NCBI GenBank assembly: GCA_031835245.1
Contig: JAVKOQ010000324.1
Coordinates: 1-58,062, forward strand
DNA: 58,062 bases
DNA from: Balamuthia mandrillaris
Lineage: Eukaryota; Discosea; Longamoebia; Balamuthiidae
Direction: 5' to 3'
Within the stretch, counting starts at the first letter, position 1. Each line of letters opens with the position of its first letter. The notes under the pieces are model-generated. The model had not been told where the DNA came from. It saw nothing but the letters and a program-made list of their open reading frames with translations, and made no database searches. The position numbers were made by a program, and so were the translations under genes. Of this stretch, positions 1 to 10,445 are shown one piece after another.

Positions 1-6
1 ACGAAC

Positions 7-195
7 CTACTCCATTTTCCTGCAACGTTTTGGTCATATCCAAGTTTGCGTTGTTTTCGTTGAGATAGAAAATGTTGTTTGGCTGTTTTTTTTTTGTTTG
101 TTTTTGTTTGAATGGTCAAAAAAAAAAGGAGTAGCGACCCCTCCCTCCCCTCTTTGCACTTGCACAACGGTGCAAATGGGAAAGACGGGAGAGAA

Positions 196-236
<41 letters not shown>

Positions 237-830
237 CTGAACACAAAGAACCAAAAAAAAAAACGTAGCAAGGGGGAAGGGAGCCAATTCAACAGCAAAA
301 AAATAGCAAACGATACCTTTGCTCCGTGCTGCTTGCCGAGGATACGCAGCGAGTCTTTTTTTTTTTTTTTGAAAGAAAAGAAACAAAAACGAGGTGAGCG
401 GGTTGTGTTCTTTGATCCCCCTTGTTTCTTGTTTACTCGTAAAACTGCTTTCTTCTTCTCTCACTTTTTTGTTGGAAATCATCAGGGGAAAAAAAGGGGA
501 CAAAACAACGCTACCATAGTTTTGCTTCCGGTATGGAACAAACGGACCCAACGTTTGGATTTCTTTAAAGATGAAAGGAGAAAAAAGGTACGTTGTTTTA
601 GATGATTTGTTTTTTAAAAAAGTCTCGTTAAATGTTGCCGAAAGAGAGATAGAGAGAGACTTGCTTTGATCCAAAATCTTTTTGAGGTCTTCGCCAGTCG
701 TGGTGAGATCCACATTCTGCACCACTAGCGTCTTCATATTGCGATAGGCAAAGGACTTTACTACATAGACCGTGAGAGTAACCATCTCTGCTACTTTCTT
801 TTGCGCTTTTAGCGTCCATCGAGTCGACAT
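7..830 (-). CDS. UPF0538 (C2orf76-like) protein, 5' part, runs off window
   Basis: Four exons on the minus strand: 830-665, 562-515, 354-317 and 82-7, continuing beyond base 1. Phases 1, 1, 0 and 1 agree at every junction. The peptide opens with VTLTVYVVKSFAYRN and continues through LKKIL, then PYRKQNYDSLRIL, HGAK and KTLQENGV. This is the pattern of the human C2orf76/UPF0538 family (VTITVRLIRSFEHRNF, then YDALKI, then STLKAAGI), as I recall that sequence. The family has a ubiquitin-like appearance and no firmly established function. The first intron begins with GC (GCAAGT) rather than GT. Start at 830, or at the second Met at 785, which sits closer to the family's usual start. The gene shares an upstream region of about 0.7 kb with the CDK9-like gene. 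The C-terminal end lies outside the window. Confidence 0.72.
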
Positions 831-1548
831 GAACCACCCTTTTCCGAAATTCCACCGAAAACCTCAAAGTTTAGGAAAATTCTGACGACCAATCGCACAC
901 TCAGTTCCCAACTTTTTCTTCCTACCTAAAACAGGTCCCGAAGAATTTTCGTCCACCTTTTGTGTGCGGCGGTAACGTAAACTTTGGGTTGGACGGTTAT
1001 CTGTGCCATTCGCGGTTGACACGTATCCGCTCAGCGAAAAGTTTTTTCTGTGACCCCTTTTTTTCTTTTTGACACTCCAAACTTTTCCCGTCTCCCCTTC
1101 TCTCTCTTTTCTCTGCCACTTTTTCTCTCCTCCAGAGCAACCCCTCACCACCACCACCACCTTTTTTTTAACGTCTGCCAGCAGCGCGCGGAGTGTGTAG
1201 CAAGCAAGAAGTTGAAAGAAGAGTGAGTCGTCGACGCGTGATTGATTGGATTTGTGAGTCGAGTTTGTTTTGTTGAGCGCAAGTAGTTTCGATTCAAGCA
1301 ACCAAACTCCTCCATCTACTACTTTTTTTTTCCTTTGACGTTTGGGTTCCTCCTGTGCACTACTGTTGTGATTCCTCTGTTCTTCCAAATTTTTTTGGCC
1401 AGAGGACGTACAAAGCGCACCCAACAAAAGTAATTTACATCCCTAAGTTGATTTTACCAAAATTTTAGTTTAAACTTATGCTTTCACATCACTTTGTTTT
1501 TTTTGACAAAGCAAAGACATTTGTTAATTGGCTTCTGCAGCTCTTTTG
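831..1548. promoter_or_regulatory. Divergent intergenic region, UPF0538 / CDK9-like
   Basis: About 0.7 kb between two divergently transcribed genes. It holds T-rich and C-rich runs and no coding exon I can support. The 187-codon minus-strand ORF at 864-1427 is low-complexity and lacks any family pattern. No clear TATA box was seen. Confidence 0.5.
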
Positions 1549-1982
1549 ATGAACCCCCAAATTCATCAAGCTTCTCTCTCCACAAATGCTGCAAAATCTG
1601 GTTTACAGCCCTCTGTCTATAATCATCTCGCACCGTGTTATGGCCATCGACCCGCCTTGGAAGATTTCGAGATAATCAACCAAGTCGGGGAAGGCACATA
1701 CGGGTACGCTTCATTTCCTCTCCTCTCCCTACATTCCTTCCATCTTTCCTTGTTCTTGCCCCTTTTCTTTTTTTCTTCCCTTCCCTCTACTTCTCTCTCC
1801 TCTCTTTCTCTCTCCTCTCTCCCCTTTTGCCAGGACCCCTTTTCTTTTTGTGTTGTCTATTTGTCTTTCTTTGAAATTGTCTATTATGTTCTGCCTCATG
1901 TTTTCTTTGCCAATAAATTTCTTCACCGGCCTTTTCTTTTTCTTATTTGCTTTTTGCCCCTCTGACTCTTTCTTCTCTTTCT

Positions 1983-2023
<41 letters not shown>

Positions 2024-4158
2024 TCTCTTCTATTGTATGGATGTTGCTCACAACAACTTTGCACTCCTTATACAATATCTTTAGGCGTGTTTACAAAGCG
2101 CGACACCGAAAAACTGGCAAACTTGTCGCTCTTAAAGTTGTTTTCAACATTGAGGAAGAAGATGGGGTATATACTAACCGTCTTAGGCGCACCAGTTGTT
2201 TTGCGTGTTGGTAGTTAATCCTTTGTCTATTTCTTTCTCTCTCTCCTATTTTTCTTTTAGCTGTCGTTTACTGCCATACGAGAAGTCAAATACCTTCAAG
2301 CTCTCACCCAACACAAAAACGTTATCAACCTCCTCGGCACCTTCTTTTCAAAAGGTACGTCGCTTCACTCCCTCTTTTCCTCCCTCTGGGTGATTGATGC
2401 TTACCCCTGTGTTTTCTTTAAACCCAGATAATGAGTTGGTGCTTGTTTTTGAATACATGGAGCACGATCTATCGGGTTTGCTATCACTGAAAGACGTGAA
2501 CTTGACCCCTGCACAGATCAAGTGTCTCATGAAGCAAATTTTGGAGGGAATGCATCAATGCCACTCTTCAGGCGTGATGCATCGGGATATCAAAGGTTAG
2601 CTCTTCTCGTTCTATTCTCTTCTCCTCCTGCTTGGGTTCTCACTGTCTTATTTTCCACAAAAAAAAAAAAAGCCGCCAATCTATTAATTAGCAACGGAGA
2701 ACTAAAACTGGCCGATTTCGGCTTAGCCACCAGTTATCGCCGGCGGGATACGTTCTCTACCAACGTGGTCACACTTTGGTATCGAGCCCCCGAGCTATTG
2801 CTTGGACAAGGCAGCTATGGCCCGAAGGTGGACATGTGGAGTGCTGGGTATGATTCTTTGTTTCTTGTTGTTATTGCCCATTCGTTTAATTTACCTTTAT
2901 TTTTTCATTTACAAATAGGTGTATTTTTATAGAGCTATTGACTCGTCAGTCTCCTTTTCCGGGATCTGACGAACGAAATCAAATGGAACTGATCTTCAAG
3001 ATGTGTGGGACTCCCAACGAGAAGGTTTGGCCCGGTGTGTCGAAGCTTCCTGGATGGAAGTCAATCCCCCGAGTGCAATACCGGCCACGGCTGAAGCAAA
3101 CCTTTGTGGAGAAAGTGGGTGAGCAAGCCGCCGACCTCATTTGCAAACTTTTGGCGTTAGACCCGGAGCAAAGGATTAGCGCATCGGATGCTTTGGATCA
3201 TGATTACTTCTGGAGTACTCCGATGCCCTGTTCTCCTTCCGAGTACGTTCTTTTGCCTGCTTTTTGTTTTTTTACTCTTCTATGCTAATTCTTTCTTCCC
3301 ACCTCTTATTTTAGATTACCCAAATGTCCTTCTATGCATGAATACGAGGCAAAGAAATCACGCGAAAACATGCAAAGAGAAGCCAAACGTCAACGCACAT
3401 CGCAATATGGAGCCACTGCGGCCGGCGCTCCTCCCCCTCATCCCCACCACCCAGATGGCAGACAACCACACCCTCATTCCCACTACCATGGGCGTGGTAG
3501 CTGGCCGGCGGGTAATAGTGGAAGACCATCGCATGGAAACATACCTCCCCCTGCTCGTGGAACGGGTCATCCCTCTTCCTCTATGAGTAGATCGGCACAC
3601 CATCATGGAAGCATTCCTCCACTTGGACGCGACTATGAACGGCGTACGAGACCCCCCACCCAGCAGCCTCCTTTTTCCTCCTCTTTGCCATCCAATCAAC
3701 CTCCTTTCCTCCATTCTTCTTCCTCAACGCATTCTTCTCATCGCGACCATGGTCATTCTCGCCATCCCCATCCTCACTCTCACCAGCATAATCACAACAA
3801 CGAAAGCGTCAACAGGCGATACCACCACTCCGAACACAGAGACCACCATCATCACCACAATGTAATGGTTTTGGAAGAAGAACAGGCCGCGACGCAACGC
3901 CCTCCCTCTGATCACCACGAATCGGGTGCCTCTTTGCCTCCCCTCCCCAGTGGAGTGGAGCCCGGAGAGATCACCGCTTTCGCGGAAGAAGAAGAGGGTG
4001 CCATGCTAAAGGAGATGACCTCATCGCCATCCTCTCGGCATCACCACAACCCCTCTGCTCTCCTGAAAAGAAAACGGATAGAGGACGATCCTGACTCTTC
4101 GTCGGCTATCGTTGGAGCCACTGCAGTGGTTGTGGATGGTGCTCACAGGGTGGCCTAA
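1549..4158 (+). CDS. CDK9/Bur1-like cyclin-dependent kinase with His-rich tail
   Basis: Seven exons: 1549-1703, 2085-2166, 2261-2354, 2428-2595, 2673-2847, 2919-3242, 3315-4158; phases agree and give 613 aa. The kinase domain covers about residues 40-330: P-loop GEGTYGRV (47-54), VALK with catalytic K69, cyclin-binding helix FTAIRE (82-87), HRDIKAANLL (D164), DFG (181-183), and [13 protein letters not shown] with T196 at the T-loop position. [14 protein letters not shown] and DYFWSTPMP point to the CDK9/Bur1 branch (P-TEFb kinase, transcription elongation) rather than cell-cycle CDKs. CDK12/13 is the alternative. The first ATG in frame is 1549; the upstream TTG at 1528 was rejected. The roughly 280-residue tail is rich in His, Pro and Ser with an HHHHH run and ends acidic. 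It would act in the nucleus with a cyclin T/K partner that is not in this window. Confidence 0.93.
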
Positions 4159-4637
4159 TGAGCCAATCCTTTTTTTTCTCCTCTCCTCTTTGCTGGGGAA
4201 ACGTCTAGGTGTGTTCCTCTCTTCTCTCTCTCTCTCTCTCTCCCCTCCCGCTCTCTCTCTCTCTCTCTCTCCCTCTCTCTCTCCTCCCGCTCTCTTATCG
4301 AATAATTTTAACATCTTATTTCAACAGGCCTTTCTTGTTTTGCAAAACCTATACATAGTGTATTTATTAATGGGTGGAGGGCCTGGAGCTTTCTCTTCTT
4401 TTTATTTTTGATTTATTTATTGAACTACAAAACGAACAAAAAACCGAAAAAGCCGGCTTGTTACTTTTGGACTAACATGCCGCAACGAAACCATAAAAAT
4501 ACAGAAAAAAAAAAATAAGAAACAAAAAAAAAATAGTAATAAAGGAATACGACAAATACAAACGGAAAGCAATCTTTTTGTGTTCTTCTCCATCTTTCTC
4601 TCCTTCACGAAAGGCGAGAAGATAGGAAGCAAGCCAG
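4159..4637. other. Convergent 3' region with CT repeats
   Basis: Spacer between the convergent CDK9-like gene and the unknown minus-strand gene. It has (CT)n/CCTC tracts around 4219-4290, then AT-rich sequence with A-runs that could supply polyadenylation signals for both strands. No gene seen. Confidence 0.5.
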
Positions 4638-6096
4638 TCAAATCAGACTTGAGAATGCCACGCTAGAGCGTGGTGGGCAGCTGCGATGAACGAGTTGGGT
4701 GAGATCGCGGTGCGTTGGATCGATGCGGATTTTATCCAGGTTGCTGGGTCTGTTCTGGTAGACATCTCCCGTGCGGTTCTCGAACAACGACCACAGGTGT
4801 TCCTTCAGGGTCTCTTCCTCCTCCGTCATGCCTTCCAAAGCGATTCGGTGCTTGAAGTAAAAGGCTGCGCCAGGAGTGTCAGGCACTTCCGGGGTGGGCG
4901 CAACGCTGCCAAAGGCATCCCGCCATGCCTCGTACTGTTGGTTGATGGAAGGAGAAACTCTCGAGTGATGGTGCTTGAGAAAGTCCACCCATACCACCAA
5001 GTGTTCCTCGAATGTGCCTTCGGGAAAAAGGTCCGCGTTATCTGACTCTTTAGCCACTGCCGCAAACAGACTTTCCGCCCGTTCAACAGTGAGAATAAGC
5101 AGTGACGATGAAACAACGCTTGGCGTAGAGAGACAGAGAGAAAGGGATACCTTCCAGCAAGAAAGCTAGCATCATGCTCAGCAGACCAAAACAACGGATT
5201 ACTGTCGAGCTGCTTAGCTTTGGCCTGGAGGCAATGCACTACCTCATGTGGAGGAGCAGCAAAGCACCGAAAGTAAAAGTCTCGATAGATGCAGTCCTTC
5301 CTATGAGCGGTGGACTGCCAAGCCTCCACCAAACGTGGGGGGAAGCGGTAGGCATTGGGATAGGCCACGAGGTTGCCCCTATCCCCACCTCCTTCGAAGC
5401 TAATGTCGATGTAGACGCTCCATTCCTCCCCAAAGGGCACCGTTGGTTTCGTGTAGATATTGCTCAGATCAGTGGCATCGAAGAACGGGCACAGTCTGCT
5501 AACTATCTTTACAACGCTGTCCGTTATACGTCTAAGGAGAGGAGTTGAAAGCGTTACAAGAAGAGAGAGAGAGAGAAAGAGAGAAGAGAGAGAAGAATAC
5601 AATACTTGACGATGGCATCATAATCGAAAATATTTGGGGTAAGGAATAGCTGATGAAGGCCCTGTGTCAGTTGTAAAAGCCTGTTCTTGGTCACCAACAC
5701 ACCGTCCTGCTGCGCCAACGCCAACAAATGCCGGTCCTCTGCCTCTTTCTCGTCCTCGTTGCTCTTTTCTTTGTCCTCTGAAGGGTTCATCACGAGCCCT
5801 GCTTCTTTCTCCGAGCGGTTTATGAGCACCACTTGCAGGCATTCTTCTTCTTTGAGGTAACGCTTCAAAGCGGGACCAGCTTTTTCGAGAAAACGCAGCT
5901 CAAAAGCATTGGCGGTGGTCAAGTCCCACACCCCTGGTTCATCCTCCTCTTCCTCCTCCAATGGCGTCTCGCCGCCCGTCTCTTCTCCACGCCTTTTTGC
6001 GTTCGTATGGCTGTAGCCTGTACAACCGGGAAACCGTTCCAGGAAGGTCAGACAAAACGAAGCAGCAGACAGGTCTGGCGTTGCGCTGGAGTCCAT
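4638..6096 (-). CDS. Conserved-looking protein of unknown function, 434 aa
   Basis: Three exons: 6096-5606, 5531-5151 and 5070-4638; phases 2, 2, 0 fit and give 434 aa. I do not recognise the family. The N-terminal third is acidic (EEEEEDE near residue 50, a D/E/K run near residue 110). The middle has a mixed alpha/beta feel with WSVYIDISFEGGGDRG and YPNAYRFPPR motifs. The C-terminus is helical with TEEEETLKEHLWSLF. No signal peptide or membrane segment. The second intron (5071-5150) starts GTATCCCTTT and has no pyrimidine tract before its AG, so it may be a minor-spliceosome intron. Exon continuity and lack of stops support a real gene; function is open. Confidence 0.75.
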
Positions 6097-6342
6097 CTCT
6101 TGTCCGACGCTTGCTCTTCCTCTTGCAAATGTTCTCGAAATTTCCAGTAAAGGGAATGGAAATTCAGCGAAAAAGTGCCAGAAAAGAACTTCAAATTACC
6201 TCGAAAACTCATTGAAATATCATTGAAATATCATTGAAATATCATTGAAATTAATCGATTTTAATTTTTTGATAGTTTATCTTGCCCACTAAACGAACAG
6301 ACACGGAACACCTAACAATAACGACAGAGAGAGAGAGGTAAC
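6097..6342. promoter_or_regulatory. Divergent promoter with four 11-bp tandem repeats
   Basis: Intergenic region between the unknown gene (-) and the reductase-rhodanese gene (+). Positions 6210-6253 carry four head-to-tail copies of an 11-bp unit, CATTGAAATAT, the last one diverged. It is followed by AT-rich sequence and a (GA)n run just before the ATG at 6343. The same decamer occurs in other promoters of this window (8306-8316, 42547-42557). Confidence 0.55.
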
Positions 6343-8223
6343 ATGGACTTTGAACCGGACGCGCCTCGTATAGTGGTCATCGGAGGAGTGGCGGGCGGAG
6401 CCACAGCAGCGGCGAGAGCCAGAAGGATGACGGAACGGGCTCGCATCACCATCTTTGAAAAAGGTCCCTACGTCAGCTTCGCCAACTGCGGTCTGCCCTA
6501 CTTTGTCGGAGGAGAGCTAGAGAGCCGGTCTGACCTGCTGCTCAGCAATGCTGCCATGTTCTGGCGTAAGTACGCCATTGACGTCCGTGTTCAGCACGAA
6601 GTGCTGAAGATAGATCGCGAGAGACGATGCGTTCATGTTCGCCAACTCGCTCCCTCTTCACCTGAACAAGAACGAACCTTTGAAGAACCATATGATGCCC
6701 TTATCCTTGCACCAGGGGCTGCCGCGCTTGTACCCGAGTCCATCCCCAACGTTCACTCTCGCAACGTCTTTGTCCTCAAGACAGTTCCTGACGCAGAGGC
6801 CATTCGTTTAGTTCTGGACAGCAACAACACAAACAATGAACAAGCAAAGCACACAAAGAAGGCAGTGGTAGTCGGAGGAGGTTTTATCGGACTTGAAACA
6901 GCAGAGGCTCTCATGCAGAGGGGCTGCGATGTGACCATCGTGGAAATGCTGGATCATATCCTTCCTCCATTTGACCGGGACATGGCTCAGTTCATGGAAC
7001 ATCACTTGGTGGCCTCTGGCATCAACCTAGTACTTGGAGATGGCGTCAAGAGCTTTCACCTTCATCCCACGGATCCAACCCTAGTAAACTCCGTCGAGCT
7101 GACCAGCGGTCGCCTTCTCTCCGACTGCGATCTCGTAATCCTTAGCATTGGCGTTCGTGCGGAGACCAAGCTGGCAGTGGAGTGCGGCCTTAAGTTGGGA
7201 GAGAGCACGCGGGGCATCCTAGTGGACAGCTCCATGAGGTCCGTCTCGGACGAGCGCATCTTCTGTGTTGGCGACGCGGTGGAGGTGCCCTCGTTGGTTA
7301 CAGGGCAGCCAGGAAGGTTCCAGTTGGCTGGACCTGCTCAGAAGCAGGGCCGAGTGGCCGGAACCAACGCTGCTTTGCTGGTTGATCCTTCTTGTTCTGC
7401 TTCAAACAATGACGAAGGAGGAGCCAAAGCTGAGCTGAGCTACAACGGAGCGCTGGGAACGGCCATAGTGGGCGTGTTGGGAGCAGTGGCAGCATGCACG
7501 GGCCTCTCTGAAGCGGCTTGCAAGCGAGCAGGCATCCAGTACTCGGTGGCGGTGACACATCCTCTCTCCCACGTGGAGTACATCGAGGGCGCTCGCTTCA
7601 TGCACATGAAAGTGATCACTCGCCGAGGGGACTGCAGCTTGCTTGGCACTCAGATAGTGGGAGTGGAAGGAGCTGGCGTGGAGCGTCGTATCGACGTGGT
7701 TGCTACGGCCATTGCTGGCCGCCTGCGATGCACCGACATGGAGCAGTTGGACCTGGCCTACGCTCCTCACTACGGAGCAGCCAACGATGCGGTCGTGCTG
7801 AACAGCTTCGTGGCATCCGACATTCATCGCGGGGAGGTCCGGGTGCTTTCTGCAGAGGAGTATGGAGCACAATACTTGGGGGAAGAGGAAAAAGCAGGAG
7901 GAGAGCGTCACATCCATAAGAAACGCCCACATGTGTTGTTGGATGTACGGGACAGGAAGTCCTTTGAGCTGCGCCATTTGGAGCACGCGGTCTGCATCCC
8001 GTTGTTGGAGCTGCGCCAGAGGCTGAAGGAGCTGCCAAAGGACCAGCCCATCATAACCACCTGCAAAGTGGGCATGAATGCCTACATCGCCTATCGCATG
8101 TTGAAGGCCAGAGGGTACGACGTGGTGGGCGTGTTGGCGGGTGGCATCACCACGGTCCACGCCCGGATGCACCCCGACGACCCTCGCCAGTGCCAAGTGG
8201 AGGGGCACCACCACTTGTCCTAA
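6343..8223 (+). CDS. CoA-disulfide reductase-like flavoenzyme fused to rhodanese
   Basis: Single exon, 626 aa. The N-terminal flavoprotein disulfide reductase domain has the FAD Rossmann motif VVIGGVAGGATAA (11-23) and the single redox cysteine SFANCGLPYF (C49) typical of CoA-disulfide reductases and NADH oxidase/persulfide reductase relatives. A second NAD(P)H Rossmann motif, VVVGGGFIGLE, lies near residue 180, followed by a GD motif for FAD near residue 305. Residues about 520-610 form a rhodanese domain with the catalytic loop CKVGMNAY (C574). This two-domain arrangement is the known bacterial CoADR-RHD class, which acts on CoA disulfide or CoA persulfide and polysulfide in sulfur and thiol redox control. 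No targeting peptide is obvious, so the enzyme is probably cytosolic. The lack of introns among intron-rich neighbours suggests transfer from bacteria (inference). Confidence 0.93.
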   Translation: MDFEPDAPRIVVIGGVAGGATAAARARRMTERARITIFEKGPYVSFANCGLPYFVGGELESRSDLLLSNAAMFWRKYAIDVRVQHEVLKIDRERRCVHVRQLAPSSPEQERTFEEPYDALILAPGAAALVPESIPNVHSRNVFVLKTVPDAEAIRLVLDSNNTNNEQAKHTKKAVVVGGGFIGLETAEALMQRGCDVTIVEMLDHILPPFDRDMAQFMEHHLVASGINLVLGDGVKSFHLHPTDPTLVNSVELTSGRLLSDCDLVILSIGVRAETKLAVECGLKLGESTRGILVDSSMRSVSDERIFCVGDAVEVPSLVTGQPGRFQLAGPAQKQGRVAGTNAALLVDPSCSASNNDEGGAKAELSYNGALGTAIVGVLGAVAACTGLSEAACKRAGIQYSVAVTHPLSHVEYIEGARFMHMKVITRRGDCSLLGTQIVGVEGAGVERRIDVVATAIAGRLRCTDMEQLDLAYAPHYGAANDAVVLNSFVASDIHRGEVRVLSAEEYGAQYLGEEEKAGGERHIHKKRPHVLLDVRDRKSFELRHLEHAVCIPLLELRQRLKELPKDQPIITTCKVGMNAYIAYRMLKARGYDVVGVLAGGITTVHARMHPDDPRQCQVEGHHHLS

Positions 8224-8340
8224 AAATTGTTTGTTTTGTCGATAATCCATGATAATTTTCAATATTTAAGTCCATATAAAGGTAACATAGTCCGATAATA
8301 TCTGGAAATATTAATTGAAATATTATAAAGTAGCGATAAA

Positions 8341-10445
8341 ATGAAATTGTTAATAAACTTTCAGAGCATTTTTCAGAGCAGCGAAGAGACTAGCGGCAGG
8401 ATGAGAACGGTGCTGAAGATCGGGCTGGGCTCGGTGGCTGTGGGCTATGGCTATCACAGCCTTGCGGGCTACACCCAAAGGGTAAAGGACGAGAACCGCG
8501 TGGTCCTGCTCAACCAGCTGTGCCAAGTGTGGGACGACACCGACGACGGCTCGGCCATCGCGCTGAGGGAGGAGGGCAAAGCCGCCACCCCCGCCTTTGA
8601 TTTAAATCTGCCCGTGTTGGGCTGTCGACTTCCGGCCGCTTTGTTCACGGAGTGGAACGCTGAAGGCCTGACCAACAACGCTGAAGACCGCCAAACCTCC
8701 AGAGGACGAAGACGGGTCCAAAGGAGGGAACAATACTACCTCGTCAAACGCGCACAGGTGGAACGCATCCTCTTCTCGCAGGAGAAAGAGGATGAGGAAC
8801 AGGTCCCTTCTGCTCCTGCGGAAGGCGAAGGCACAACAAGCGACACCACCGCTGATGCTTCTTTACGACCACAACAGCAAAGACATATCAAAGCCATCGT
8901 TCTGCTTCTTGAGGGCTACCCAGAGGGGCAAAGAAGGTGGTGGAAGGGCAAAAACAATACCACAAGACTGATCTTCAAGAAAGGAGAGAACATGAGAGAA
9001 GAAGCCGTCGCTGCCAACCTTCTACAAGCGCTCAACGAGCTGTGGAAACCTCCTTTGCCTGTCCAACCCAACATGCTCTCTTTTCAACAGGTGAAGGAAG
9101 TGGTGGACGCAGCTTGTTTCCTCAACGGAAGAGAGCACTGTTTGGCTGACTCGGAGGAGATGAAACGGCTCTACGAGAAAGCAAGGGAGGCATGATTGAG
9201 ACGATGGAGAGAGCAGACGCGTTGGGTTTTGTCTCAACGGCGTAAACTGTCTGTTCAACATTGGAAGAAACAGGAAGAAGCCAATGCAAAAGAGGATCAA
9301 GATGAAGAAGATGATGTCGTGGGACTGCCGGTGCTTCGTGTTATGGCATTTATGCCTGCAGAAGAAGTCTTTCGTCTTGCTCAAGTACCGCCTTTGTCGG
9401 AGGAAGGACAGGAAATGAGTAACAATGCGAGGAGAAGGAGAAAGGAAAAAGCTGTAGAGGAAGAGAAGGAACATAAGCAAGTAGGCAAAGTCAGCTATGA
9501 AGGAGGACTGAAGGGAGCTTGTGGATTTGTGGAAGATGTTCCGGGTGCTCTTCCCCTTCGTGAAGTGGTGAAGCGTAATCCTTTGCTTGTGGACGATGTT
9601 TTGGACAAACTACACACCAAACACAGCAAGACCGTACACAACAAGTTCATTTCTTCGTTGGTTGCTGCTGCTGTTGCGTGTTATACGTTGGACATTCAGG
9701 TTTGTAGCATTCTTATCTCTATTTTAGTTTCTCTCTTTTCTCTGCTCTCCTCTCCCCTGTTACCTTCTACTGCTTTCAAACTTTTTGAAAACAACGAAAG
9801 GATCGCAATGGCGACAATGTACTCTTGGGCAGAGATGGACGCCTCTATCTCACTGATGTGGGCCGTCATTTGCTTCATGCAAGACAAAGGAGAGCTGTGC
9901 CCCTTCTCCTCCAGGACACTCAACAGCAACCTAGCGAAGAAGAGGCTCCACAGCTTTTGTTTGACGTGTTCATGGATACAGCTTTTCGCCCCGTTCTCCA
10001 TGAAGACTTGTTAATTTCTTTTCGTTCCCTCAGCATGCGTGCTTTAGAACGTTTGTCGGAAGTTCCTCGGAACCAACAACTCATTCCCATCAATGAAGCA
10101 GCTGAAGCAACAATCGGACCGCAGCACAAGAATACAAAGAACGTAGCTCCAAACAGCAAACAAGCACAAAAGAATAAAGAACCAACGAAGGTCGTTGTTG
10201 TGGAAAAAAAGAAAGAAACCGTAGAGGTCTCGTTGCCGTGGAAGAAAGAACTGGAACGATTGACCGAGCCCATTCGCTTCAAGGGAGAAGAGTCTTTGTT
10301 GGAAGACAGCATCAACAGAGTGGAGAGCAGAGTGATGACCCCTTCGCACAGGAAAGACTTTTTGCACCAAATAGAAGGTGCCACCACTGCTCATCCTAAC
10401 GGCGGCAAGAGACAAGCCAAATCTTCTTCCTGCACTCTCTTTTAA
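8341..10445 (+). CDS. PI3/PI4-kinase-like protein interrupted by one in-frame TGA, CaaX end
   Basis: Exon 8341-9699 plus exon 9801-10445, one GT-AG intron, one reading frame throughout except a TGA at 9193-9195 (codon 285). Before the TGA lies the N-lobe motif RLIFKKGENMREE, equivalent to the IFKxGDDLRQD strand of PI3/PI4 kinases. After it come GFVEDVPGALPLREVVKR (hinge/back-pocket strand), the catalytic loop DRNGDN (canonical DRHxxN) and the metal-binding TDVG (canonical IDFG). Both lobes are needed for a kinase, so the two ORFs look like one gene. The first 60 residues hold a Gly-rich hydrophobic stretch (VLKIGLGSVAVGYGY). The extreme C-terminus is KRQAKSSSCTLF, a basic patch plus a CaaX prenylation box. 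Alternatives: readthrough, a tiny unrecognised intron, a sequencing error, a recent null, or two genes. Lipid versus protein substrate cannot be told. Confidence 0.72.

Noticed and set aside
864-1427. 187-codon minus-strand ORF between UPF0538 and CDK9-like
   Set aside because: Low-complexity Lys/Arg runs, no motif and no splice context; treated as promoter sequence.
7402-8262. 286-codon minus-strand ORF under the rhodanese gene
   Set aside because: Antisense shadow of a gene with recognised catalytic motifs.
9193-9195. TGA read as selenocysteine
   Set aside because: The surrounding residues (KAREA-x-LRRWREQ) are a helical insert with no redox context, and no SECIS-like element was recognised in the 3' region by eye.
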